Shown here in pieces: positions 1-7,892 of a stretch of 41,905 bases of DNA. The notes below the pieces were generated by a model that made no database searches, had not been told where the DNA came from, and saw only the letters and a list, made by a program, of their open reading frames with translations. Where the stretch lies: the NCBI GenBank assembly GCA_014730295.1, contig WJIN01000266.1, positions 1 to 41,905 on the forward strand, read 5' to 3'. Position 1 is the stretch's first letter, and the number at the start of each line of letters is the position of its first letter. This DNA is from Promethearchaeota archaeon (lineage in GTDB: Archaea > Asgardarchaeota > Lokiarchaeia > Sigynarchaeales > SOKP01). The position numbers and the translations under genes were made by a program.

Positions 1-213
1 GCTGCTTCAATTTTTGTCCTGAAAATGCAATAATAATAATGGAGCGAACACGCAATACAGATAAGTATCGTCGATTTCGAGGACAAATTCCAGATTTCCA
101 ACTCTCCAAAGTACATTTTGAAAATTGATCTACAATAAGGAAGCTCAGTTTCTCTAGAAATAATTTCTAATCGAGGATATAAATGAGGAAAACAATAAGT
201 ACAAGGTTAGATT

Positions 214-441
214 ATGAAGAGCAAAAAATTGGAAAAAATGGCAGAGAAAGAAAGTTTAGATCGTGCTGCCCTTGTAAGAAAGTTCATATTACAGAAATTA
301 AAAGAATATGATATAAAGCAAATGGCAGAATTATACCAAAAAGGAGTAGTAAGCTTACAAGAGGACGCCCATCAAGCAAACATATCTTTATATGAAATGA
401 TGGAATATGTCCAAAAAGAAAATATTCATTCCCCCTATTAA
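214..441 (+). CDS. UPF0175-family antitoxin, N-terminus lost to a frameshift
   Basis: The protein has the UPF0175 layout: a helical segment with LDRAALVRKF, then an AELYQKGVVSLQEDAHQANI stretch matching the family's 'elYrrGeiSLgkAAelag' helix-turn-helix-like part, ending SLYEMMEYVQKENI. UPF0175 proteins are usually antitoxins paired with PIN-type or DUF3368 toxins. The expected N-terminus (MRKTISTRLDYEE) is encoded in another frame from the ATG at 183, and the two frames join around the A-run at 222-228 with a one-base shift. The gene is therefore frameshifted, or this is a sequencing error; as it stands only the ATG at 214 gives a continuous 75-residue product. No intact toxin follows; the next 400 bases hold only a decayed nucleotidyltransferase. 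The family call is fairly sure; activity is not. Confidence 0.6.
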   Translation: MKSKKLEKMAEKESLDRAALVRKFILQKLKEYDIKQMAELYQKGVVSLQEDAHQANISLYEMMEYVQKENIHSPY

Positions 442-610
442 CCAAAAGTAGAAGTATTATTGAAAATAGAGAAATCAAAAGAATTCTTTAAAGATATCTG
501 AGTGATCTATAATGAAAATAGTTGAAATTTCATAAGTCTTTATTATATTAATATATATAAAAAATATGAGTGTTTATGCTCCTTTCAAATAATCAAAAAA
601 AAATTTGTAG

Positions 611-793
611 AAGATAATTACGAAACTAAAATTAGATAATGATATTATAGTTTTCATTTTTTACGGGAGCACTCTTAAATCTGATAATTATAATGATATG
701 GATCTTACTATAATGAATAATACTTTGACAAAATCAAAATTAAAACAGAGAATCTCATTACTCAAGGTGAATTATCAAAGAAGGAAAAAATAG
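611..793 (+). pseudogene. Remnant of a MNT-type nucleotidyltransferase
   Basis: This open stretch follows a TAG at 608 and has no good start. It translates to a fragment containing FYGSTLKSDNYNDMDLTIMN, which matches the minimal nucleotidyltransferase signature: a GS pair about ten residues before D-x-D (here DMD), with hydrophobic strands on both sides. MNT proteins pair with HEPN proteins in toxin-antitoxin modules. The fragment is only about 60 residues and ends in TAG at 791, so the helical second half is missing and no HEPN partner is visible. It lies just after the broken UPF0175 gene, so this looks like a graveyard of toxin-antitoxin genes. Confidence 0.5.
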
Positions 794-821
794 GGAGAAT
801 TCAGTGAATCCTCTTTTAAGG

Positions 822-1016
822 TCATTCAACTTTACCTTTGAATTCAAGATTCTTCTGCTTTAAAGCTTTAGTTTTAAAGCATCCACAACATAAAAACTCA
901 ACCGAGGGATGCTCCCACAAATTTATTAGATATTCCCGATTCAGATGATAATTCTGCTGAATAAATTCACCTAAATTTAGCTCTTCTCCACAATAGTAAC
1001 AATAATTTTCTCTCAT
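822..1016 (-). CDS. Small zinc-binding protein, unknown function
   Basis: This 64-residue protein has two CxxC knuckles, YCYYCGEEL at residues 5-13 (C6, C9) and CCGC at 43-46, separated by about 35 residues with a charged, aromatic helix. The pairs could bind one zinc ion like a treble-clef or ribbon. No known family is recognised. It stands alone, reading left towards the decayed nucleotidyltransferase. The regular cysteine spacing and the AT-rich flanks support a real gene, but its size keeps confidence moderate. Confidence 0.5.
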   Translation of the reverse strand: MRENYCYYCGEELNLGEFIQQNYHLNREYLINLWEHPSVEFLCCGCFKTKALKQKNLEFKGKVE

Positions 1017-1364
1017 CTTGATATAAAAGATATAATTATTATATATTATATATCTTTCTGGTAGGTTAGATTTACCCCATATATTGAGTATATTGATATA
1101 TCACAATCACAAGTAGGCTTCAGATTTCACAAATCCTTCAAAAAGAGGGATGTGGATTTCTGAATTTCGAAAAAAAGATCACATTCATCAAGACAGATAT
1201 AAAATATAGACAATATCCAAGAAAAAATGAAGTTTTTACGACATCTAAGAAAGCCTTAGAAAAGATAAAAAGAGTATTAATATTGAAAAGGATAAAATAC
1301 TTAATCGATTTATTATTTTACTCACTAAATTGTTTCCAAACAAAAGCTACACAGATACTTTTCT
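1017..1364. other. Gene-free AT-rich spacer
   Basis: No open frame with family resemblance was seen in this stretch. It separates two divergent genes and contains ATATAT-rich tracts around 1034-1110 that could hold TATA boxes for both. Confidence 0.4.
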
Positions 1365-2276
1365 ATGAATGATTTTATCCAGCCTATCTTTGAGGACAAT
1401 AATGATATATTTTTCATTAAAGGGAAATATGGCGGAAAAGTACCATTTTCTAATTGTCTCTTAATTGCCGACCATCTCATTGATACGGGAATCTCTGCAT
1501 TATATTTGAAGAGGTTGAAACGTAAATTTACCATTAGGAAAGTACTGTTTAGTCATTGGCATGATGATCATATTAGGGATAATAAAATCCTTGCAGATAT
1601 TCCCTTTTATTGTCATCCAAAATGCAAACCCATAATTGAAGATATAGATAAATTGCTTGATTTATATGCTATTCGAGGGACGCCGGTAGAGACTAAATTC
1701 AAGGAATATCTCTCGGATGTGATTGATGTATACAATACGAAAATTGAGGGGTTGTTTAGTCCAAGTGATATCTTTCAAATAGGTGGGCATGAAATGCATA
1801 TTATTTCTACACCTGGGCATTCTGTAGGCCATTGCACATTTCATATCCCAGATCTTAAATTTGCTTTTATCGGAGATATCGACCTATCAAGATTTGGACC
1901 ATGGTATGGGGGGACTGATTCCGATATTACTGAGTTCATCAAATCTATCGAGAAAATCCGTAAAATGGACCTTGAAGTCGTTGCCACAGGCCATCGAGGA
2001 ATCATTCGGGGAAAAGAACTTATACAAAAACAGTTAACAAATTATAAAGAAATTTTTAATGCTCGAGAGGAAAAGATTATATCATTCTTAACAAAAGAGC
2101 GCCCAATAACTCCCAAAGACATGCTTGAAAAAAATATTATCTATAAAGATTACAAATTTCTCAAACCGTTTTTGCTGGCAATGGAAAAGACTATGATTAA
2201 GAAGCATCTCCAAAAAATGGAAACTGAAGGAATAATAACTCAAGATAATAATGGATATATTCTTTCACAACAATAA
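1365..2276 (+). CDS. MBL-fold metallo-hydrolase with C-terminal winged-helix-like domain
   Basis: The protein is a metallo-beta-lactamase-fold hydrolase. The metal-binding HxHxDH motif is SHWHDDH (H64, H66, D68, H69). It is followed by the second histidine motif STPGHSVGH, the bridging aspartate in FIGDIDLSRFGPW, and a late ATGHRG histidine. After about residue 225 a tail of roughly 75 residues has a winged-helix look (helices, then IKKHLQKMETEGIITQDNNG), as in LACTB2-like MBL proteins, whose members act on thioesters or RNA. The substrate cannot be told from sequence. The start at 1365 gives the usual short strand before the fold; no clear ribosome site precedes it. It is transcribed alone and converges with the next gene, only 8 bases away. 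Confidence 0.85.
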   Translation: MNDFIQPIFEDNNDIFFIKGKYGGKVPFSNCLLIADHLIDTGISALYLKRLKRKFTIRKVLFSHWHDDHIRDNKILADIPFYCHPKCKPIIEDIDKLLDLYAIRGTPVETKFKEYLSDVIDVYNTKIEGLFSPSDIFQIGGHEMHIISTPGHSVGHCTFHIPDLKFAFIGDIDLSRFGPWYGGTDSDITEFIKSIEKIRKMDLEVVATGHRGIIRGKELIQKQLTNYKEIFNAREEKIISFLTKERPITPKDMLEKNIIYKDYKFLKPFLLAMEKTMIKKHLQKMETEGIITQDNNGYILSQQ

Positions 2277-2284
2277 ATAAATTT

Positions 2285-2743
2285 TTATAAACTCTGGCGT
2301 TTTATTTTGAATTTGAGCCATTCTTTCTCGTCTTTTTTTATTACTTCTTTTACTTCGGGAATCGAATTAAAACCCGCCAATTCCCCATAAGATTCCTTTA
2401 GGCTTTTTACTAAGTTGTGGGCTTGATAGATCCCATCTGACTTAGCTAATTTATCATATTGGTTCAAAATCCACTCCGCAAATTGCTTTATTTTAGGTTT
2501 AAAATAATCCTTTTCAACCTCTCTTGCAATTTGCTTAATAAATTCTTTTTGATCTTTTATAACGGAAGGTAATTCATATTTTACAGCTAATCTCATAATC
2601 TTGTCTGAAAGAATAATCGCCTCATCGAAATTTTCTTGAGATCTGTATTTTTGGGCTTCTCCTTGCATATCTCGGAGATTGGATAAAATTTCTATTTTTC
2701 CCAAACTTCCTGATTTCTTGTCTAACAAATGTTCATTATTCAC
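2285..2743 (-). CDS. Helical protein of unknown function
   Basis: This 152-residue protein looks all-helical. It has repeated amphipathic, charged segments with a TPR-like look (ENFDEAIILSDKIMRLA near residues 38-54) and a lysine-rich C-terminus. There are no cysteines, no membrane segments and no recognisable catalytic motif. Many Asgard genomes carry similar helical proteins around small GTPase and longin genes, but no such neighbour is adjacent here. Codon use and length support a real gene; function unknown. Confidence 0.55.
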   Translation of the reverse strand: MNNEHLLDKKSGSLGKIEILSNLRDMQGEAQKYRSQENFDEAIILSDKIMRLAVKYELPSVIKDQKEFIKQIAREVEKDYFKPKIKQFAEWILNQYDKLAKSDGIYQAHNLVKSLKESYGELAGFNSIPEVKEVIKKDEKEWLKFKIKRQSL

Positions 2744-2803
2744 CTTATAACCCTTTTATTGTGTTCATAATTAATATCCCAATCCATCTTTTAATATTTA
2801 TCG

Positions 2804-3043
2804 TTATTTTACTTGGATTGGTCGGAATGTAAGGAAAAATTCTATAAAAAACGAGATTCCAATCAACAAGATGGAAAAATCCAGCATAAATACTCGACTT
2901 ATTATTATTCCGAAGAAGTTCACAGAAGTGATGTCTGGACTAATTATAACAGAATTGATGATAGCATGAACGATTACGAGACCAGATAATAATAGAAAAA
3001 TTGCCAATATATGAATCATCACTTTTACTCGAGTTCTATTCAT
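2804..3043 (-). CDS. Small two-helix membrane protein
   Basis: This 79-residue protein has a basic start (MNRTRVKVMIH), a first hydrophobic helix at about residues 10-32 and a second at about 53-73, ending in a short basic tail. It is probably an integral membrane protein with both ends in the cytoplasm. No family is recognised. It reads in the same direction as the helical protein at 2285-2743, about 60 bases upstream of it, so the two could be co-transcribed. Confidence 0.4.
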   Translation of the reverse strand: MNRTRVKVMIHILAIFLLLSGLVIVHAIINSVIISPDITSVNFFGIIISRVFMLDFSILLIGISFFIEFFLTFRPIQVK

Positions 3044-3501
3044 AGAGAAGAATCACCATGGATCAATTTGTATTGATAGTTTATTCAATCAAACTGAATA
3101 TGAAAGAACTCCTTTAAAATTGTTTCAATTCTGGGTTAATTGTGTTCTAATGATACATAATAATAAATTCAATCGTAAGGAAGTAATTAATCAAAATCAT
3201 TTCTAAGATTTCTAAGATTAATTATTTATATAAAAGAGTTATATCGAATATATTAGTATACTAGATTTTATACATTTAACCTCAATTATATTAAATAACT
3301 CATATTATAAACAATAACTAATATAATATAGATTTGTTTAAGATACCTTCAAAATGAGGGTTTTGAAAGCAAATTTATTGCTAAAATTTACTAATTAATC
3401 GAATGCGTCATCCTTAAAAACGATGGTTGCTTTTGAGTAAAATTGGTAAATACAATTTATTAAAAATGAAACAAACTGACAATAAAGAATATTGATGTAA
3501 A
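3044..3501. other. AT-rich intergenic region before the glutamate synthase-like gene
   Basis: No gene is apparent in these 458 bases. A tandem 9-base repeat (ATTTCTAAG twice, near 3201-3220) and many TATA-like tracts between 3225 and 3330 are present. The region probably carries divergent promoters for the genes on either side. Confidence 0.4.
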
Positions 3502-5148
3502 ATGACAAAGTTTAATATGATTACCCACAGGAACAGCATGCTTGGTACCAGAACGCGTGTTGAGGACTCCTGTGAATCTGGGCTATGTCCTATCTGTATT
3601 GCGGACTGTCCTGTATTTTGTGAGGTTTCCAAATCTGCCCTTCGAGGGAGGGAAGTTTTATATCCAATGAGAGAATATTTTGGAGATTCAACTGCCGGAA
3701 CTCCAAAAGATTTTGGATTTAGTTATAGTGACTTCCAGATTCAATTTGAAGTCAGAGGAGCAGAAGGTATTGAAGCTCACGAAGATTCCGTGATTTTTCC
3801 TAATGCTGACGTATCTTCTCGATGGGGGAACATTGAGCAAAAATTACCCATCGTGATTGCGGGATTAGGAAGTACGTATGTTGCGAAGCAAAATTGGGAA
3901 GGTTTGGCGGAAGGTGCAGCTATGGCAGGTGTGAGCATTACGGTTGGAGAAAATGTCGTTGGAATGGATCCCAACGCGACATTTGAGAATGGTGGAGAAT
4001 ATCCGCAAGTTGTTGATACCGAGGATATGAAATTTCGAGTTGAGACCTTTCGAGATTACTGGGACGGCAAGCACGGAGATGTTATCATTCAAAAAAATGT
4101 GGAAGACACTCGATTGGGAGTCTTTGATTATGTGACCTCAAAGTTGGATATCGAATCGCTTGAAATTAAATTCGGTCAAGGTGCAAAAGCCATTGGAGGA
4201 GAAGTAAGACTTAATACATTAGAACGCGCTCAATTGCTACAAGATCGCGGATATTTAGTTATTCCTGACCCATCTGATCCTGTTGTTATTGATCAATGGA
4301 AAAAAGGGTTAATTCCTGATTTCGAGAGACATAGTAGAGTTGGTTTATCAAGTACCGAGGATGTTTTAGAAGAAATTGATTCTTTGAGAGAACGAGGAGT
4401 AAAAAATATATTCATTAAGACAGGAGCATATAGACCCGCCGCGACGGCTTGGATAATTCGGTTGGGTGTCGAAGGGGGAGTTGACGGAATGACGTTTGAC
4501 GGGGCTGGAGGAGGAACTGGTATGAGTCCTGTAAGCATGATGAATGAAGGGTCAATTCCCACAGCTTATCTGCAAGCATTAGTGATTGGTTGTTTGGATA
4601 TGATTAAAAAGAAAAATCCAAATGCAAAAATTCCAACAATCGCTATGGCCGGTGGATTCGCAAATGAGACACAGATGTTTAAATCACTAGCGATGGGAGC
4701 ACCCTATCAAACTTGTATCGCAATGGCTCGTGCTCCAATAACCGCGGCGATGAAAGGGGAATATGTCGGAAAAATAATTGACGAGAATGGGGCTACCCCT
4801 GCAATGTTAAACAATTTAGGATTTCCAAGAAGTAAAGAGCCCGATACTTTAACTCTCGATGAAGCGTTTGTTGAATGGGATCATTTAGAACGTAAATTTC
4901 CTGATCAAAAGCTCAATCCCGCGTCTGTAGGTGTTTATACTTATTTTGCGAGCAAATTGGGTATTGGTCTGAAACAGCTTTTAGCTGGTACCAGAAAATT
5001 CAAGTTGGACTTACTTAACAGAGAGGACATTGCGTGTATTTCTCAACGAGCTGTTGATGTATGTAAGCATTGGGAGCTCGGAATAGATTCTCAAGAGAAC
5101 CTGGATATGGAACTTGTCAAAAAAGAGATTTACAGCGGTAATTACTAA
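3502..5148 (+). CDS. FMN-dependent glutamate synthase-like protein (archaeal GltB-type core)
   Basis: This 548-residue protein resembles the stand-alone FMN-binding glutamate synthase family. An N-terminal cysteine cluster (CESGLCPICIADCPVFCEVS, near residue 24) could hold an iron-sulfur cluster. The TIM-barrel synthase domain shows the glycine-rich GAGGGTGMSP phosphate/FMN loop and AMAGGFANE, as in GltB. It has no N-terminal glutamine amidotransferase domain, and the usual C-x5-C-x4-C [3Fe-4S] motif of bacterial GltB after the barrel was not seen, so ammonia supply and electron route would differ from classical GOGAT. The NfnA/NfnB pair and glutamate dehydrogenase within 6 kb fit a role in glutamate metabolism, but similar proteins may act on other amide transfers. 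It is transcribed alone and converges with guaA. Confidence 0.8.
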   Translation: MTKFNMITHRNSMLGTRTRVEDSCESGLCPICIADCPVFCEVSKSALRGREVLYPMREYFGDSTAGTPKDFGFSYSDFQIQFEVRGAEGIEAHEDSVIFPNADVSSRWGNIEQKLPIVIAGLGSTYVAKQNWEGLAEGAAMAGVSITVGENVVGMDPNATFENGGEYPQVVDTEDMKFRVETFRDYWDGKHGDVIIQKNVEDTRLGVFDYVTSKLDIESLEIKFGQGAKAIGGEVRLNTLERAQLLQDRGYLVIPDPSDPVVIDQWKKGLIPDFERHSRVGLSSTEDVLEEIDSLRERGVKNIFIKTGAYRPAATAWIIRLGVEGGVDGMTFDGAGGGTGMSPVSMMNEGSIPTAYLQALVIGCLDMIKKKNPNAKIPTIAMAGGFANETQMFKSLAMGAPYQTCIAMARAPITAAMKGEYVGKIIDENGATPAMLNNLGFPRSKEPDTLTLDEAFVEWDHLERKFPDQKLNPASVGVYTYFASKLGIGLKQLLAGTRKFKLDLLNREDIACISQRAVDVCKHWELGIDSQENLDMELVKKEIYSGNY

Positions 5149-5180
5149 CTTTTTCTTGTTTTTTAATTTTTAATTTCTTA
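5149..5180 (+). terminator. U-rich transcription end
   Basis: Directly after the TAA of the glutamate synthase-like gene comes a run of T clusters with no hairpin. Archaeal RNA polymerase commonly terminates at such oligo-T tracts. The convergent guaA gene ends 85 bases away. Confidence 0.4.
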
Positions 5181-5233
5181 ATATTATTTCTACCTTTAAC
5201 GAAATAAAAGATAGGTAGACAGATGTATCTAAA

Positions 5234-6793
5234 CTATTCAAATTCTATAGTACTTGGTGGTTTATTGGAGATGTCGTATAAAACCCTATTAAAACCATTA
5301 ACCTCATTAATAATTCTCGTACTTATTTTTTCGAGTAAATCCCAATTCAATTTAGCGAAGCTTGCTGTCATAGCATCTCGAGATTTAACCGCGCGTATCG
5401 CACAGATGTTTTGATATGTTCGATAATCGCCCATTACTCCCACGGTTTTCACAGGGAGAAAAACGCAGAATATTTGCCAGAGTTTATCATATTGTCCCGC
5501 CTTTTTAATCTCCTCCATTAGAATGTGGTCTGCTTCGCGGAGGGTATCCAACCTATCTTTGGTTATATCTCCAATACATCGGACAGCGAGTCCTGGTCCC
5601 GGAAATGGATGCCGATCAATTATTATTGGGGGGAGTCCTAATTTTTGACCAATCCTTCGAACCTCATCCTTGTACAAATCTTTTAAAGGTTCGATAATTT
5701 CTAATTTCATATCATCGGGAAGGGTTAAGTTATGATGCGATTTAATTTTAGCTGAAGACTTACTGGTGGCGCTGGTCTCTACCCGATCAGGATATATCGT
5801 GCCTTGAGCAAGAAAATGAATATTTGGATAGTCATGCTCCAAGTTTATAGTCTTCTGCTCAAAAATCTCTATGAATGTATGACCAATTATGCGTCTTTTC
5901 TCTTCTGGATCCTCCACACCCTGAAGATTTCTAAGGAAGATATCTTCTGCATTGATATAATGGAAATTAGTAAATCCTAACTTCTCCTTAAAAATCTTTT
6001 GAACCTTCTTTTCTTCATCTTTTCTCAATAAACCATTATTTACAAAGATACAATGGAGACGATCCCCAATTGCTTTATGGAGTAATACCGCTGCAACAGA
6101 ACTATCAACACCTCCGCTTAATCCGAGAATAATTCGATTTTCAGGTCCTACACGTTCTCGAATAGATTTAATAGATTTTTCAATCCAATTTTCTAGTCGC
6201 CATTCTTTTTTACATTTCGCAATCTTATAGAGAAAATTACCGATGATAATATTCCCTTTTGGAGTATTGGAGACTTCAGGGTGAAATTGGACTCCATAGA
6301 TATGGTTTTTTTCATTTGCGTAAGCAGCGATCGGGCATGTATTGGTTTCTGCGATGGGCTCAAAATCCTTTGGTAATTCTTTTACCTGATCTCCATGCGA
6401 CATCCACACTACTTCCTCATTATTCAGCCCATCTAGTAATAAACTATCCGTTAACTTATAGAGAATTGTTTTGCCATATTCCTTCCTTTCGTGAGGTTCT
6501 ATTATCCCTCCTAATTGGTGAACGATTAGATGGTGCCCGTAGCAGATCCCTAATAAAGGAACATTTTGGTCTTGGATATATTTATAAAACTCATCAGATA
6601 ATTGTGGATCTCCTTCATGATAAACACTTCCCGGTCCTCCCGATAAGATAATCCCCTTTGGACTCTTCTGTTTAAGAATAGAAATTTTACAATCGTGTGG
6701 CAGAATTTCAGAATATACACCTAATTCTCTGATTCTTCTAGATATCAGATGACAATATTGTCCCCCAAAATCTATAACAATTATTTTATCCAT
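5234..6793 (-). CDS. guaA: GMP synthase (glutamine-hydrolysing), single chain
   Basis: The enzyme converts XMP to GMP using ATP and glutamine. The class I amidotransferase half has the nucleophile cysteine in GICYGHH (about residue 83) and the His/Glu pair in GVQFHPEVS. The ATP pyrophosphatase half has the PP-loop LGLSGGVDSS, followed by the dimerisation part with HPFPGPGLAVR and the conserved end ISNKPPSTIEFE. At 519 residues it is the full fused form. Many archaea split GMP synthase into two polypeptides, so the fused form is of note. The start ATG-GAT-AAA gives the standard short N-terminus IIVIDFGGQY. Confidence 0.97.
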   Translation of the reverse strand: MDKIIVIDFGGQYCHLISRRIRELGVYSEILPHDCKISILKQKSPKGIILSGGPGSVYHEGDPQLSDEFYKYIQDQNVPLLGICYGHHLIVHQLGGIIEPHERKEYGKTILYKLTDSLLLDGLNNEEVVWMSHGDQVKELPKDFEPIAETNTCPIAAYANEKNHIYGVQFHPEVSNTPKGNIIIGNFLYKIAKCKKEWRLENWIEKSIKSIRERVGPENRIILGLSGGVDSSVAAVLLHKAIGDRLHCIFVNNGLLRKDEEKKVQKIFKEKLGFTNFHYINAEDIFLRNLQGVEDPEEKRRIIGHTFIEIFEQKTINLEHDYPNIHFLAQGTIYPDRVETSATSKSSAKIKSHHNLTLPDDMKLEIIEPLKDLYKDEVRRIGQKLGLPPIIIDRHPFPGPGLAVRCIGDITKDRLDTLREADHILMEEIKKAGQYDKLWQIFCVFLPVKTVGVMGDYRTYQNICAIRAVKSRDAMTASFAKLNWDLLEKISTRIINEVNGFNRVLYDISNKPPSTIEFE

Positions 6794-6820
6794 TTTCTGG
6801 TGTGTATTGAGTATCTTAGA

Positions 6821-6828
6821 ATATATAT
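6821..6828 (-). promoter_or_regulatory. Candidate TATA box for guaA
   Basis: An ATATATAT tract is centred about 32 bases upstream of the guaA ATG at 6793, a spacing that suits an archaeal promoter with a very short leader. Confidence 0.35.
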
Positions 6829-6973
6829 GGTATTCTTAAGTTTGATTAATGCGTTATTATCAAGCTGGAAATATTTCCACCTTATTAATAATAATTCTTA
6901 GTCAGCAATTAATTTTTCAGTTAACGAATAAATTTTATTTTTAACCCTTCTAATTACAAATTATTAGAAGTTT

Positions 6974-6979
6974 GTGATG
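6974..6979 (+). promoter_or_regulatory. Ribosome binding site that fixes a TTG start
   Basis: GTGATG matches the anti-Shine-Dalgarno end of 16S rRNA (GGTGAT) and lies five bases before the TTG at 6984. An ATG inside it at 6977 is out of frame with the downstream gene. Confidence 0.5.
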
Positions 6980-6983
6980 AATT

Positions 6984-7892
6984 TTGACCTATACGATTAT
7001 ATCGAAAAAACAGCTGGATTCTCAAGGATGTCTGTATGAAATAGTATTGTCCACTCCGTTGATAGCTCAAAAAGCTCGCGCGGGAAACTTTATTCTATTG
7101 AGAATCTATGAGAAGGGAGAAAGATTCCCACTTACAATCGCAGACTATAATCGTGAAGATGGAACAATCACGATTGTATTTCAAGTTGTTGGAAAGAGTA
7201 CAGAGCTTCTGTCAACCCTTAACGCAAGTGACGCTCTTTTAGACGTGGTAGGACCTCTGGGAAATGATATCCATATAAAAAAATATGAAAATCCCGTGCT
7301 CATTATTGGAGGGGGTGTGGGAATTGCTCCCGCCTACCCACAAGCAAAGGAATTAAAGGAAGCTGGGAATATGATTATCTCCATTATCGGGGCTCGGACG
7401 AAAAATCTCTTATTTTGGAAGGATAAAATGGAACAAGTAAGTGATGAGCTAATAATTTGTACTGATGATGGAAGTGAAGGAATTCATGGGGTCGTCACGG
7501 ATCCATTGAAAGATATCATAGCAAAGAAGCCTATTAGTTTGGTTATTGCGATTGGACCGTTGGTTATGATGAAGTATGTTACCTTAACTACTAACGGGGA
7601 AAAGAATCTTCCTAAGATAAAAACAATGGTTTCTCTAAATACTATAATGGTCGACGGTACTGGTATGTGCGGAGGGTGTCGGTTTAAAACCAACGACGGG
7701 GAATTTTATTTCGCATGTGTGGATGGACCAGATGTAGATGGACATATCGTGGATTTTGATAATTTAATGAATCGAGCCGAGAGATTTTGTAATCAAGAAG
7801 AGGAATCCCTGCATATCCATCGATGTCAGTGTGAAAATATAGCCAAATCTAACAATGAAATGGGAGAGAAATATGGGGAAGTCGAAAAATAA
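6984..7892 (+). CDS. NfnA/SudB-type ferredoxin-NAD(P)+ reductase subunit
   Basis: This is the small flavoprotein of an NfnAB-type complex (NADH-dependent reduced ferredoxin:NADP+ oxidoreductase, also called sulfide dehydrogenase SudBA). The FAD domain shows RFPLTIADY; the nucleotide-binding domain has LIIGGGVGIAP and IGARTKNLLF. Near the C-terminus CGGCRF and a later FACVDGP provide the cysteines of the [2Fe-2S] cluster. A short tail with two more cysteines (HRCQCENI) follows. Translation appears to start at TTG, since no in-frame ATG or GTG fits the start of the fold. Its end overlaps the start of the NfnB-type gene by 20 bases, the usual order for this pair. Confidence 0.9.
   Translation: MTYTIISKKQLDSQGCLYEIVLSTPLIAQKARAGNFILLRIYEKGERFPLTIADYNREDGTITIVFQVVGKSTELLSTLNASDALLDVVGPLGNDIHIKKYENPVLIIGGGVGIAPAYPQAKELKEAGNMIISIIGARTKNLLFWKDKMEQVSDELIICTDDGSEGIHGVVTDPLKDIIAKKPISLVIAIGPLVMMKYVTLTTNGEKNLPKIKTMVSLNTIMVDGTGMCGGCRFKTNDGEFYFACVDGPDVDGHIVDFDNLMNRAERFCNQEEESLHIHRCQCENIAKSNNEMGEKYGEVEK

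Noticed and set aside
40..129. Short frame MERTRNTDKYRRF at the window start
   Set aside because: It has only 29 codons and no ribosome site or homologue to support it; it may be the remains of a gene but cannot be shown.
5223..5414. 63-residue plus-strand frame
   Set aside because: It is antisense to the 3' end of guaA, which is certain.
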